Assembly: GCA_001839685.1 (NCBI GenBank)
Contig: MLAK01000585.1
Coordinates: forward strand, 9,215-48,477
Length of the DNA: 39,263 nt
From: Tritrichomonas foetus
Taxonomy: Eukaryota; Parabasalia; Tritrichomonadida; Tritrichomonadidae
Reading direction: 5' to 3'
A program made the translations under genes and the position numbers. Below, piece by piece: positions 27,210-35,970 of this stretch (its first letter is position 1; each line of letters opens with the position of its first letter). A model generated the notes under the pieces. The model did no database searches and was not told the DNA's origin. It saw only the letters and a list, made by a program, of their open reading frames with translations.

Positions 27210-28166
27210 ATGGAAACTTTAAACCTTACTCCAGAATTAAGAGCCCACGTTCCTTGCCAATGCACCAGAATTATCACAAACGATACACCAGCAACCCAAC
27301 GATTTTGCTTCTGCCAAGATTGCGATTGTACACCAGAAAATAATCGAGTAATCTGAGAAAACTGCGCTTTTGTTTGCCATCGCGACCACGACATATGCTA
27401 TGCTGGTACAGGACCTTGCGTTTGCAGCTGTGCCAATTGCAGCATTAAGACTCCAACTACCGAAATTCAATTTGATGATGACACAGTCCCAGTTCTTCCG
27501 ACAGAAATACCTCCAAACAAATGCACATTTGTAACAACCAAAGCAAACTTCTACTTACAGCACAGCTACCGATGTGAAACATGCCATCAAAAGCCAGGCG
27601 AAGGAGTTTGTGTTGTTTGCGCCAGAATCTGCCACAGTGGCCACAAACTCATTGACAGCGGTATTAATCCGTTCTACTGCGATTGCGGATCAGATGGAAT
27701 CAAAGACTGCAAGTGCCTCTGCATTAATGACGGTGATCTTAAAGACGATAAGGTAATAAATCTTCCATTTGAGCTTCCATTCAAATGCACAAAAACATTC
27801 ACAAACGATAAAATTTATAACCAACGAGGATTTGCTTGTAAGACTTGCAATATAACTGAAGAAAATCCAATTTGTGAAGTTTGTGCCGTTAAATGTCATT
27901 CGGGCCATGATCTTGTCGATCTGAGATTGAAAGGTTTCGTTTGTAAGTGCGCAGAATGCAAGGCACAAGACGATACAAAAGAAACTTTCGTTCCAGCGCT
28001 TTGTGCAGAAGAACCACCTGAAGACTGCTGCTGCGGATGCTGCTGTGGATATGAAGAGGAAGAAGGCCACGAGCATCACTGCCACTGCCACGGCGGATGT
28101 GGTGGACATGGAAGCTGTGATGGACATGGCGGATGCTGTGGAGGCCACTGCCATGACCATCATTAA
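27210..28166 (+). pseudogene. Triple UBR-box zinc-binding protein gene interrupted by one in-frame TGA
   Basis: One frame of 318 codons runs from ATG 27210 to TAA 28164-28166 and is open except for TGA at 27354-27356 (codon 49). It encodes three tandem UBR-box-like cysteine/histidine units: codons about 16-78, 106-172 and 186-255. Aligned, unit 3 has NPICEVCAVKCH, unit 2 has EGVCVVCARICH, and unit 1 has RVI-stop-ENCAFVCH, so the TGA sits exactly where the others have a zinc-ligand cysteine. The end is a Cys/His/Gly-rich tail (about 278-317) likely to bind metal. UBR boxes normally recognise N-degrons. No ATG follows the TGA in frame, so translation cannot simply restart. It is either a recent Cys-to-stop mutation, a sequence error, or recoding. 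An in-frame ATG at 27141 would extend it 23 codons. It is divergent from the armadillo gene. Confidence 0.8.
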
Positions 28167-28683
28167 AAAAAAGATTCACCAAAACAAAAAAGATTTAGAG
28201 GCCATTCTATTTAATATTAAAATCTATAATAAATTTATTTTAATCTATCATATTAATCCTTTGTTTCATCTTTCACATATTCAAGAATTTGCACATCTCT
28301 GACGGGTTTATAAACACCTGTTTTTCTATCAATGATATTGAATCAACATCATTTTTTTAACTAAAGAAACATTATTTTATAAAGAAATCATCATTGTTAT
28401 CTGATAATTAACTTATCAATATCAGATTTTCTTTGTTTAATTGATAAATATATTTTTCATTTGTCTTTTTTAAGCTTAAAAAACGAATGGAATATTAAAA
28501 AATATTTTTTAACCCAAGATAAAAGGCATTTTCGGATAATCTATCCTCATTGAATTCCTTCATTTTTTGAGAGGATTATGTTAAAAGTTTACATCCACAA
28601 AAGTTTTGTGACAAAACTCTATCCCTTTTCAATATTGTAAAGCACTGAAAAAGTGTATTCAAATCATTGTTATCGTAGATTAC
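28167..28683. other. Intergenic spacer, nothing recognised
   Basis: AT-rich spacer after the UBR-box gene. I looked here for a selenocysteine insertion element because of the upstream TGA; only a weak ATGAT/ATCAT pairing near 28335-28355 was seen, without the SECIS core. No gene is called. Confidence 0.5.
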
Positions 28684-31600
28684 ATGGTGGAGGTCGACGA
28701 AATTCTTTCCTCACTGAAAGAAATGAGACACCAACAACCCAATGGACAAGAAATCAACCAGCAATTGATAAAAATTCAAAATCAGGTCAAATATAAAAAT
28801 TTCCAGAAATATCCATCCGACAAAATAATTTCAATTTTCAGCGATATTTGGCTATTCCTCCTTTACACGTCTTCGCAAACGTCGAACAACACAATCAGAA
28901 TTACTGCCATCCGAACAGCAGCAATATTTCTATTCAATCTTGGCCCTTTTTTTCCGAAAGAAATCCGAGACTCTTTTGCCACAATTACGACAGTTTCAAC
29001 AATTGATATGACTGGCTCATCTTTAATTGCTTCAGTTTTTGCAATTATTACTTATCATATTTCACCACCTTTTCGTACAAGCTTTTTAACGTCATGTCCT
29101 ATTTTTCATCACATTACACAAGTTCATACATGTCCAGAATATTTTATTTCTTCACTTTCTCATTACCAGCACCTAGGTTTTAATTGGCACAGAATGCTGA
29201 CAAACTCTTTCCTTGTGAAAACAATGGGAGAAGAAAATGATAAACTTTATTGGAGAGCAATTGTAACTATTGTTTCAAATAACGTAGATTTATTTCCAGA
29301 GGTGTTCAAAGCTATAATTGAAAACAATTTTTATCAGCAAAATATTTTTTTCATGGCATCGCTTTTGAAAATACCACAAGCGCCAATTGATTCTGTAGAT
29401 TTATATGATGTCGCTAAATTTGCTTTAAAATCACTTGAGAAAGTGACGGAATTAACTTGTAATGAAAAATGCTCGATTTTAAAAATTCTTTCATTAAAAA
29501 ATTCTTCATTTTTCACAGAAATTGTTGAGGAAACTGAAAATTCACTCATAATAAAAATTGTAAGAAATACAAATTCCGAAAAAACTGAAAGTTTTGAACA
29601 AAAAATCCAAATTTCGACCCTTGAATCAAATCCTGAATTTTATTCATTGAATCTTCCAGTAGATTTACTTTTCCCTAAAGACGATGAAGGATCGACTTTA
29701 TTAGCAGCAAAAATGACAGCTTTGGTCGCCTTTCTCCGACACTCCAATCCAGAAAATCTTCACCAAAACCCAATCAATAAAAATGATGATTTAATTTCTT
29801 TTGATTCCGATTCAATGAGCCAAAAAAATCCAACAAATACTCAAAATTTGGAAAATCAAGATAAATTTGAAAGTAAGTTAGATGATTTAACAGAAAGAAT
29901 TATGAACACGATTAAGGAGATGGCATCAAAGCCATATGATTCTACTGTTTCAGCTTGCTTCCAAGGAATTTCGAATTCTGCCCACTTAATCAAAAATAAA
30001 AAAATTTTAAATAATTTGATGAGAATTCTACATTGCCCTATTTTTAGTGAATCACAATCATGGTTTCATGACATGGATCGTCTGAAAATTCTTCGTTCTC
30101 TTCCACTAGATATAATTCTTGATGTAATTGGAATGAATCAAATTTATATTTTATTCGACCATATTCTGGGATGGTCAAAAGAAAAAAATGAGAAATTGTC
30201 ACAATATGCACGTGAAGTTGTTGTTTCTTTTATTGCACAAAGTGATAAAGAGGTTTTAATTGAAAGAGTAATTAAAAAATGCGATATTTTCGACTCATAT
30301 GATTTAATTCGAACTCTTCAATTATTAAATCTATATCTTAAAAATAATCGTCGTACTTTAACTTTGCAAGGATTTTGTACGACGATTTGTCAAATGATTT
30401 CTATTTACAATGATAATGCTGAGCTATATATCGAAATATGTCAGTTTTTAACATTTTTCATGCTCAAGAAAATGAAACCTGCAACTTTCAATATTTGCAT
30501 GTCAATAATACTTGCATCATATCGAATAGTTACAGGCTTACCAGTTGCAATTAAATCTTTCGATGAAGGTTTAATCGAAGACGCTTGCAAAATGATAGAA
30601 AGTTATCAAACAAAATTATCACTTAATATAGTTTTTGAAAATTATAAAGAATATACTGATGTTAATTTACCTTTAGCAAGAACTCTAGAATTATTATATT
30701 CATTAAAGTCCATTGAATTGAGCTACATTGAACCAATTATTCAATATACATACCAATTTTTTCCACATGAAGCCACACGATTGTTATATAAATATTGGGA
30801 CTCGTTCAAAAATCCAGAAAAAGTTAATTTTTTGATAAATTATAGTGATTGTATTAAATATGATGCGTCTTTTAAAAGTGCGGGTTTATGGTTTGATATG
30901 TTTATGAAAACAGTTGATGATTCAAATTACACCGCCTTACATCCAATTAAGGTATTATTTAGGGAATACTTAAGGAACTCTCATCCATATTTCTTCCAAA
31001 TTGATGATGAAGTATTATTGAAGTTTCTTTTGTTTTATAAATATATTCACCCTAAACGAGTATTTGATTATAGCACACTACCTGAGCCAAAAAGAACAAG
31101 AATGATTGAACTTGTAAATAATGAACAAAAAGAACAAGTAAAAATTGAAAACCCACCTGAAACATTTGTTAAAATAGATTTTGTATTTGTTCCACCAAAA
31201 ATTCGAAACTTAGAGCAATTAAATAAAGAACTAACCAAAAAATTGCCGAAAAATGATCCATTGATTGAAATTCAGTTGAAATATGATTTGTATGAATACC
31301 CTGAAGATGAAATCAAAAATATGTTTCACCACTATTCGAAAGATAAAGTCTTCCAAAGCATCACAGCAGTTATAATTGATTATTCAAAAAGACATAAAAT
31401 TGATTTAAATATTCAACCATTTTCTTTTGAAGATCTTAAAAAGAAAGAAAAAGTTAAAAAATCAGACTTACTTAATAATTGCTTATTAATTACTCAAAGT
31501 CAACCATCTGACTCAATTCCATTCATATTGAATTTAATTAATGAAACAACTAAAGAAGATAAATTACAACTTTTATTGATTTTAATGAGAAACATTTTAA

Positions 31601-32787
31601 ATGAAATCGATAAAAAAATTGGCTATGGAATTGCCAAAAATGTAATTTTCAATTTTAATGAAAATTTCTCAAAATTGCCAAAAGGAGAACTTTCTTCAGC
31701 TTTAATTCCACTTTGTAGAAAAGTGAAAAAAGCAGCACGCCCAATTAAATTCTTAAATCGATTATCAACTATTCTAACAATGGAATCTATTGGAGGTATC
31801 AATGTTATTGAATCCCGTTCTTTATGTCATGACTTACTATATAATGATATGAAAATCATTCTGAAAAATTCTTTTGATCATTTTCTTCCATCAATGTATC
31901 GATTTTCTGTTCGTCTTCTCATTTCTATTGCACAGACTCATGCTAATTCTGGAATTGACTTATTAAGTAATTTCATGCGTTATTTTGTTCATGTGAATGA
32001 AAAATATAGTCGACTTGAACCAATTCATAGAGATATCAATGAACTTTTTGAGATAATATTCCAAAGTGAAAATTTCTCATATATTAATCAAATGATTAAT
32101 TTAAGTATAACTAATTTTATTGTACCAAAAAATTCAACGATTGTCTCATATTCAACCTGCATTCCTCCTATATTGAAATATTTATCAATGTTTCCTGGAA
32201 TCGATCCTTTTTCAAATCTTCCTCCAGTTTCGAAATTTACTTCATTTGAACAAGCATTTTTTGAGATTATAGGCTTAAAAATCGATCGAATAACAAATAA
32301 AAAAGAAATAGCATTAAAAGAAGCAGAATCTTTTGTTGAGTCAACCGGAAGAATTCCAATTTATCGATTGTCAAAATATGTTTTTCTTTGGATTAACTTT
32401 TTAATTCAATATTTCCAGTTTCGGAAAGTGATTGACATTCTTCTCCCTCTATCTCAAGTTAGATTTAATTCTTTTTATATTGGCTTTATAAATTATGTTA
32501 GACTTCATAAAAATGCAATTAACAATGAATCAAATGAAGATATAAATGATGAGACAAATGATAAAATCAATCAAGGTTTAAGTGATGAAGATCTTCAAAG
32601 ATTGACAACAAAATGGAAGATTGAAGCTCATTCGAAAGCATTTGAATATTTTTTATCTGGAAATGAAGAATTGCAGAAAGCTGGAATTAAACTTTCTTAC
32701 TTCCAAGAAGATTGTGAAGCATCATTTGAGATTATTAATGAATGTGAAACTGTTTATTCTCAAATAAAATCATCAAAGACCGATTAA
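28684..32787 (+). CDS. Very large helical-repeat (HEAT-like) protein of unknown function
   Basis: This is a 1367-residue protein in one frame. It is predicted almost entirely alpha-helical, with irregular HEAT/ARM-like hydrophobic periodicity: IRITAIRTAAIFLFNLGPFF near 75, KLSQYAREVVVSFIAQ near 510, DLIRTLQLLNLYLKNN near 540, MYRFSVRLLISIAQTHANSG near 1075. Asn/Lys/Glu-rich loops interrupt it (about 370-405 and 1280-1300). There is no signal peptide, membrane anchor or enzyme motif. Such proteins are typically scaffolds in transport, signalling or chromatin complexes. I do not recognise a named family; remote homology to huntingtin- or adaptin-like solenoids cannot be tested by eye. The start ATG at 28684 is the first in frame and its surroundings are non-coding. 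It stands alone, with spacers of 517 and 275 bases. Confidence 0.75.
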   Translation: MVEVDEILSSLKEMRHQQPNGQEINQQLIKIQNQVKYKNFQKYPSDKIISIFSDIWLFLLYTSSQTSNNTIRITAIRTAAIFLFNLGPFFPKEIRDSFATITTVSTIDMTGSSLIASVFAIITYHISPPFRTSFLTSCPIFHHITQVHTCPEYFISSLSHYQHLGFNWHRMLTNSFLVKTMGEENDKLYWRAIVTIVSNNVDLFPEVFKAIIENNFYQQNIFFMASLLKIPQAPIDSVDLYDVAKFALKSLEKVTELTCNEKCSILKILSLKNSSFFTEIVEETENSLIIKIVRNTNSEKTESFEQKIQISTLESNPEFYSLNLPVDLLFPKDDEGSTLLAAKMTALVAFLRHSNPENLHQNPINKNDDLISFDSDSMSQKNPTNTQNLENQDKFESKLDDLTERIMNTIKEMASKPYDSTVSACFQGISNSAHLIKNKKILNNLMRILHCPIFSESQSWFHDMDRLKILRSLPLDIILDVIGMNQIYILFDHILGWSKEKNEKLSQYAREVVVSFIAQSDKEVLIERVIKKCDIFDSYDLIRTLQLLNLYLKNNRRTLTLQGFCTTICQMISIYNDNAELYIEICQFLTFFMLKKMKPATFNICMSIILASYRIVTGLPVAIKSFDEGLIEDACKMIESYQTKLSLNIVFENYKEYTDVNLPLARTLELLYSLKSIELSYIEPIIQYTYQFFPHEATRLLYKYWDSFKNPEKVNFLINYSDCIKYDASFKSAGLWFDMFMKTVDDSNYTALHPIKVLFREYLRNSHPYFFQIDDEVLLKFLLFYKYIHPKRVFDYSTLPEPKRTRMIELVNNEQKEQVKIENPPETFVKIDFVFVPPKIRNLEQLNKELTKKLPKNDPLIEIQLKYDLYEYPEDEIKNMFHHYSKDKVFQSITAVIIDYSKRHKIDLNIQPFSFEDLKKKEKVKKSDLLNNCLLITQSQPSDSIPFILNLINETTKEDKLQLLLILMRNILNEIDKKIGYGIAKNVIFNFNENFSKLPKGELSSALIPLCRKVKKAARPIKFLNRLSTILTMESIGGINVIESRSLCHDLLYNDMKIILKNSFDHFLPSMYRFSVRLLISIAQTHANSGIDLLSNFMRYFVHVNEKYSRLEPIHRDINELFEIIFQSENFSYINQMINLSITNFIVPKNSTIVSYSTCIPPILKYLSMFPGIDPFSNLPPVSKFTSFEQAFFEIIGLKIDRITNKKEIALKEAESFVESTGRIPIYRLSKYVFLWINFLIQYFQFRKVIDILLPLSQVRFNSFYIGFINYVRLHKNAINNESNEDINDETNDKINQGLSDEDLQRLTTKWKIEAHSKAFEYFLSGNEELQKAGIKLSYFQEDCEASFEIINECETVYSQIKSSKTD

Positions 32788-33062
32788 TGAAATTTCGTGA
32801 ACCAACTCCACCATTAGATTACAATTTTTTCCTCCTATCCTCAATTCGAATAATATTTTTTTGCGCCTGTTTTTATAAATTGTTTTTAAATAAAAATTCC
32901 TTTCTCTAACATTTCGCTTTTTTTTTTCTTTTTCAAATTTTTTGTTGGAAAAGTTGCCTTCTGAGAATATAATCTGCCTTTGTATCTGTGGCGGAAAAGT
33001 GTATTCAAAGACTTAGTTAAAACAATTAGAATAAAAAATAATTATTTATTTTCAAAATTTAA

Positions 33063-33545
33063 TTACTCCTCTGCATTTTGATGGTCTTCGTCACTTTCAG
33101 CCGTAGTTGACAATTTTCCATTTGGATCGAGTTCAGCTGGCGGATGTGACAAAACTTCAAGGAGCTTCTTTGTCGTTCTCTGAATTTTGCCTGTCCAGTC
33201 TTCTTCCTGTGTGGAGGGGAAACGCTTCATCTTTTCTTTGAAATACAATGCTGCCTCCATCGCCATATGTGTAAAAAGTGTATCTTCTCCATTATATGTT
33301 TTGGCATTTTCCCAAATAAGATTAACGTCGTGTTCCCAAGCAGAAATGGAATCGTATTCGTTATTGTTTAACTTTCGCTTGACTTCGTTGAGAGCCATCG
33401 GATTTTTAATAAAATCGAAATAATCAGGCGCACCGTCTCGTTCTGGATCAACCATTTCGATGAATGGAGAGCAAATAGGCCACCCTATGAGCTTATCTGT
33501 GATTTCCAGGCATTTCGTTTGTTGGAATTTGGATAATTTAGACAT
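33063..33545 (-). CDS. Small single-bromodomain protein
   Basis: This is a 160-residue protein with a bromodomain at about residues 10-115. The ZA-loop segment PDYFDFIKNPMAL (40-52) and the helix IWENAKTYNGEDT, with the acetyl-lysine-binding asparagine N85 preceded by Y84, are both intact, so it should read acetylated histone tails. The tail (about 130-160) is acidic (AESDEDHQNAEE). No second domain is present; many small trichomonad bromodomain proteins have this build. The ATG is at 33545. Just upstream on the coding strand lies CCGCCAAA, an E2F-like motif shared with the USP promoter. Confidence 0.9.
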   Translation of the reverse strand: MSKLSKFQQTKCLEITDKLIGWPICSPFIEMVDPERDGAPDYFDFIKNPMALNEVKRKLNNNEYDSISAWEHDVNLIWENAKTYNGEDTLFTHMAMEAALYFKEKMKRFPSTQEEDWTGKIQRTTKKLLEVLSHPPAELDPNGKLSTTAESDEDHQNAEE

Positions 33546-34378
33546 GAGATCGTTTGGCGGTTGAATGACATAATATGGTTATATTTAATTGAATATATAA
33601 ACGGCCGATGTAAATGCTCTAATTTCGAATGTTAGAAATGATTCATTCGAATGTTAAAGTATATCTTATTATGATCATTAGAAAATAGTCCTCGTTAAGC
33701 ATCATTTGAAACCAAGAAAATTGATTTTTCTTTTTTCTTATCTTTTTTTATTAATTAATACGAATTTTTTAAAAGACATGGTACAGATAATTTTCATTAA
33801 TCTTTAAAATAATATATTTCAAATAAGTTTGACAAGAATACATTGTTAGAGAAATTTTGAATCATTTTTGATGAATTTAGATTGTTGCCATATATATGCT
33901 GTTTTAGTTGATATCAAAAACATAGTACTCAATTTCATGAAGCCCTGTTTCTCAATATTCAATGATTTGTAATTTTTTCATTCATTTTTTCAAGGAACCA
34001 TGTTAATATTCAATAAAACTACTCACAATAATATGTATTGGTGTGTTATAGTCAGCGAATAGCATAAAAACTGAAAAGGAAATAGTGATTTCTCAATTAT
34101 TTATCAAAAATCACAATATTCGGAGATTAATTCATTCACATCATCTGCGATCGTTTATTGTCTTTTAAAACTTACAAATGTTTTTCTTTGATGCTTGATA
34201 TTACTATTTAAAATAATGAAAATATTTTCATTCACCAAAATTTTGTTTCATCAATTAGAGTTTCCGTCTAAATGAATTCCAAATAAATGTACAAATGAAA
34301 ATTAATAAATGAAACCAGGCCAAAAAGGTGAAAACAAAAATATCGAAAAATATATTATGAGTTGAATTATTGATTTAT
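33546..34378. other. Long AT-rich spacer, nothing recognised beyond an E2F-like site
   Basis: This is 833 bases without a sustained reading frame in either strand. The only notable element is TTTGGCGG at 33553-33560, next to the bromodomain start. No RNA gene or repeat was recognised. Confidence 0.5.
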
Positions 34379-34996
34379 TTAATCTTCTCCTCCTTTTCTT
34401 CCTCCACCTTGTCGTGACTTGACGAAAAAGATAGCAAAGATGATTAAATGAACGAGGCCACAAATAATTTCGAAGGATCCTGCAGCAATTCCAAGATCAG
34501 CGGCAGTTCCAAGTGTAGCAAATGATTTGAAGAAATAGATAACTCCACGATAAAGGTTCTTCTTGAAAATTTTGGCATATTTGATATCGAGAAGAATACC
34601 AAGCTCAACTACGGCAAAGAGGAATGAAAAAATCATGAAAATTGTGACTGTGTAATTGAGGAAATAGTATTCGTTGTGGTAACCGCAAGATCCGTAATGA
34701 GTATCCCACCAACCTGGGCATGAAAGCCGGACACTGGACCATTCTGTTCTTGAGCGTTCGTAGGCATAAGTTATTCCAGAAAAGATACTGACACAAATAC
34801 CATAAATCGTTAAAATGGTCTGAATATCGAGTCGAATTACCACCATTTTTACTTTTTTTTTATAATCAGTTTTATCAGTTTTTTCAATGGAATTGCTCAT
34901 TACTCTATCGTTTTGCTTCATCAGTTTGTGAGAAATCCTAAAGAAAATATCAGAATTCTTATTATTGTAAAGATTTTTCAATGAATTGATATTCAT
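34379..34996 (-). CDS. Four-span membrane protein, MARVEL or COPI-associated-like
   Basis: This is a 205-residue protein with a basic N-terminal region (about 1-50) and four hydrophobic spans at about 61-79, 115-138, 152-172 and 174-192. The first extracytoplasmic loop contains Trp/Cys residues (SCPGWWDTHYGSC). The third span is preceded by KNLYRGVIYFF, like the RGllYi segment of the COPI-associated family; the overall four-helix layout also fits MARVEL proteins. The tail is a basic Gly-rich KSRQGGGRKGGED. A trafficking role in the secretory pathway is plausible but inferred. Internal Met codons at 26, 33 and 51 are alternative starts; Met51 lies closest to the first span, so the N-terminus is uncertain. 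Confidence 0.7.
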   Translation of the reverse strand: MNINSLKNLYNNKNSDIFFRISHKLMKQNDRVMSNSIEKTDKTDYKKKVKMVVIRLDIQTILTIYGICVSIFSGITYAYERSRTEWSSVRLSCPGWWDTHYGSCGYHNEYYFLNYTVTIFMIFSFLFAVVELGILLDIKYAKIFKKNLYRGVIYFFKSFATLGTAADLGIAAGSFEIICGLVHLIIFAIFFVKSRQGGGRKGGED

Positions 34997-35970
34997 AAAG
35001 GGATCAGAATTTTGAATGTAATTCAGAAAAATTACTGTGAAAAGCTATGAAATGGTTTTCCTCAAAATTTCATTTAATTTTATTGGCTTTTTCAAAAAGT
35101 CGTTACCAATCATAAGCTTTTCGAGTTAACAGTAAATTTCTGTCCCTCACTTATTTTTGTCAAATAAAGGGCAAAATAACAATATTTAATTTTGATAAAT
35201 ATGCATAAAAAATAAGATAAATATTCAGATTCTTTCGATATATCACTGTCATTTTTAATTCACGAAGAAATGAAAAATAACAACAATGTGTTGAGGAACG
35301 AAAAATAATCCGTAATATTATATATACTCGTTCCCATGTAGTTTAAAAGTAGTATTGAGTTTTTGGATATGATTTTTTTGTGATATTCGAATGTTATATT
35401 TCATTCTTTTGAAGTATTCTGAATTTTTGGACAAAATAATAGATCTTTGTGATTTTACTAAATAAATTTCTTCTAATGAATAGCTAACAGTCACAATTTT
35501 TTTTTTCAAATAAATAAATTATTCACTCTCAGAGTGATTTTCTCTAAAAAAAATAGAAAAAATTGAGTCCTTAGATGATTTATTTTGTTTTAAGACCACA
35601 ATTTAAACTAGAAATTCAAAATTTATTTTTAGAATTGTTCAAAATTAAAACTAATCTTTTTCTAAATTTGGTTGTAAAGAATATATATCTTTAGATCTCA
35701 TAATACTTCACCAGAGGTCATACATCTTTCTTGAAGATTTACATACTAATTTCAAATGAGAAAGATAAGCTAAGCCTCAGAAAAAATAGCCACAGTATGT
35801 GAATTAACTTTTATAGAATAAAGAAATTATAAAAAAGTCATGAATGAGCACTCTTATTTATTAATTAAAATCTTTTTTGGTCGGAGAAAATTCCCCGCCA
35901 AATTCAAAATATTTTAATTTTCATAATAAACTTTTTCAGTTATTTTTCATCGTTTGAATATCAATCATTC
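34997..35970. other. Longest spacer (about 970 bases), upstream of the USP gene
   Basis: AT-rich sequence without a credible gene. A 63-codon minus-strand frame at 35318-35509 has the composition of random AT-rich DNA. The distinctive element is AATTCCCCGCCAAATT at about 35889-35904, about 70-80 bases before the USP start, and a TCATTCATG context at the start codon. Confidence 0.5.
35887..35904. promoter_or_regulatory. E2F-like GCCAAA site upstream of the USP gene
   Basis: On the minus strand this reads AATTTGGCGGGGAATTTT, close to the classical E2F site TTTGGCGGGAA. It is a sharp GC patch in very AT-rich DNA, about 70 bases before the start codon. The function is inferred from motif similarity. 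Confidence 0.3.

Noticed and set aside
27690..28182. Minus-strand frames of 157 and 97 codons over the UBR-box gene
   Set aside because: They mirror the Cys/His-rich sense codons; the sense frame contains clear UBR-box units.
28167..28400. Search for a SECIS element downstream of the TGA-containing gene
   Set aside because: Only a weak ATGAT/ATCAT pairing was visible; the AUGA/GA quartet and the apical A-rich loop expected of SECIS were not found.
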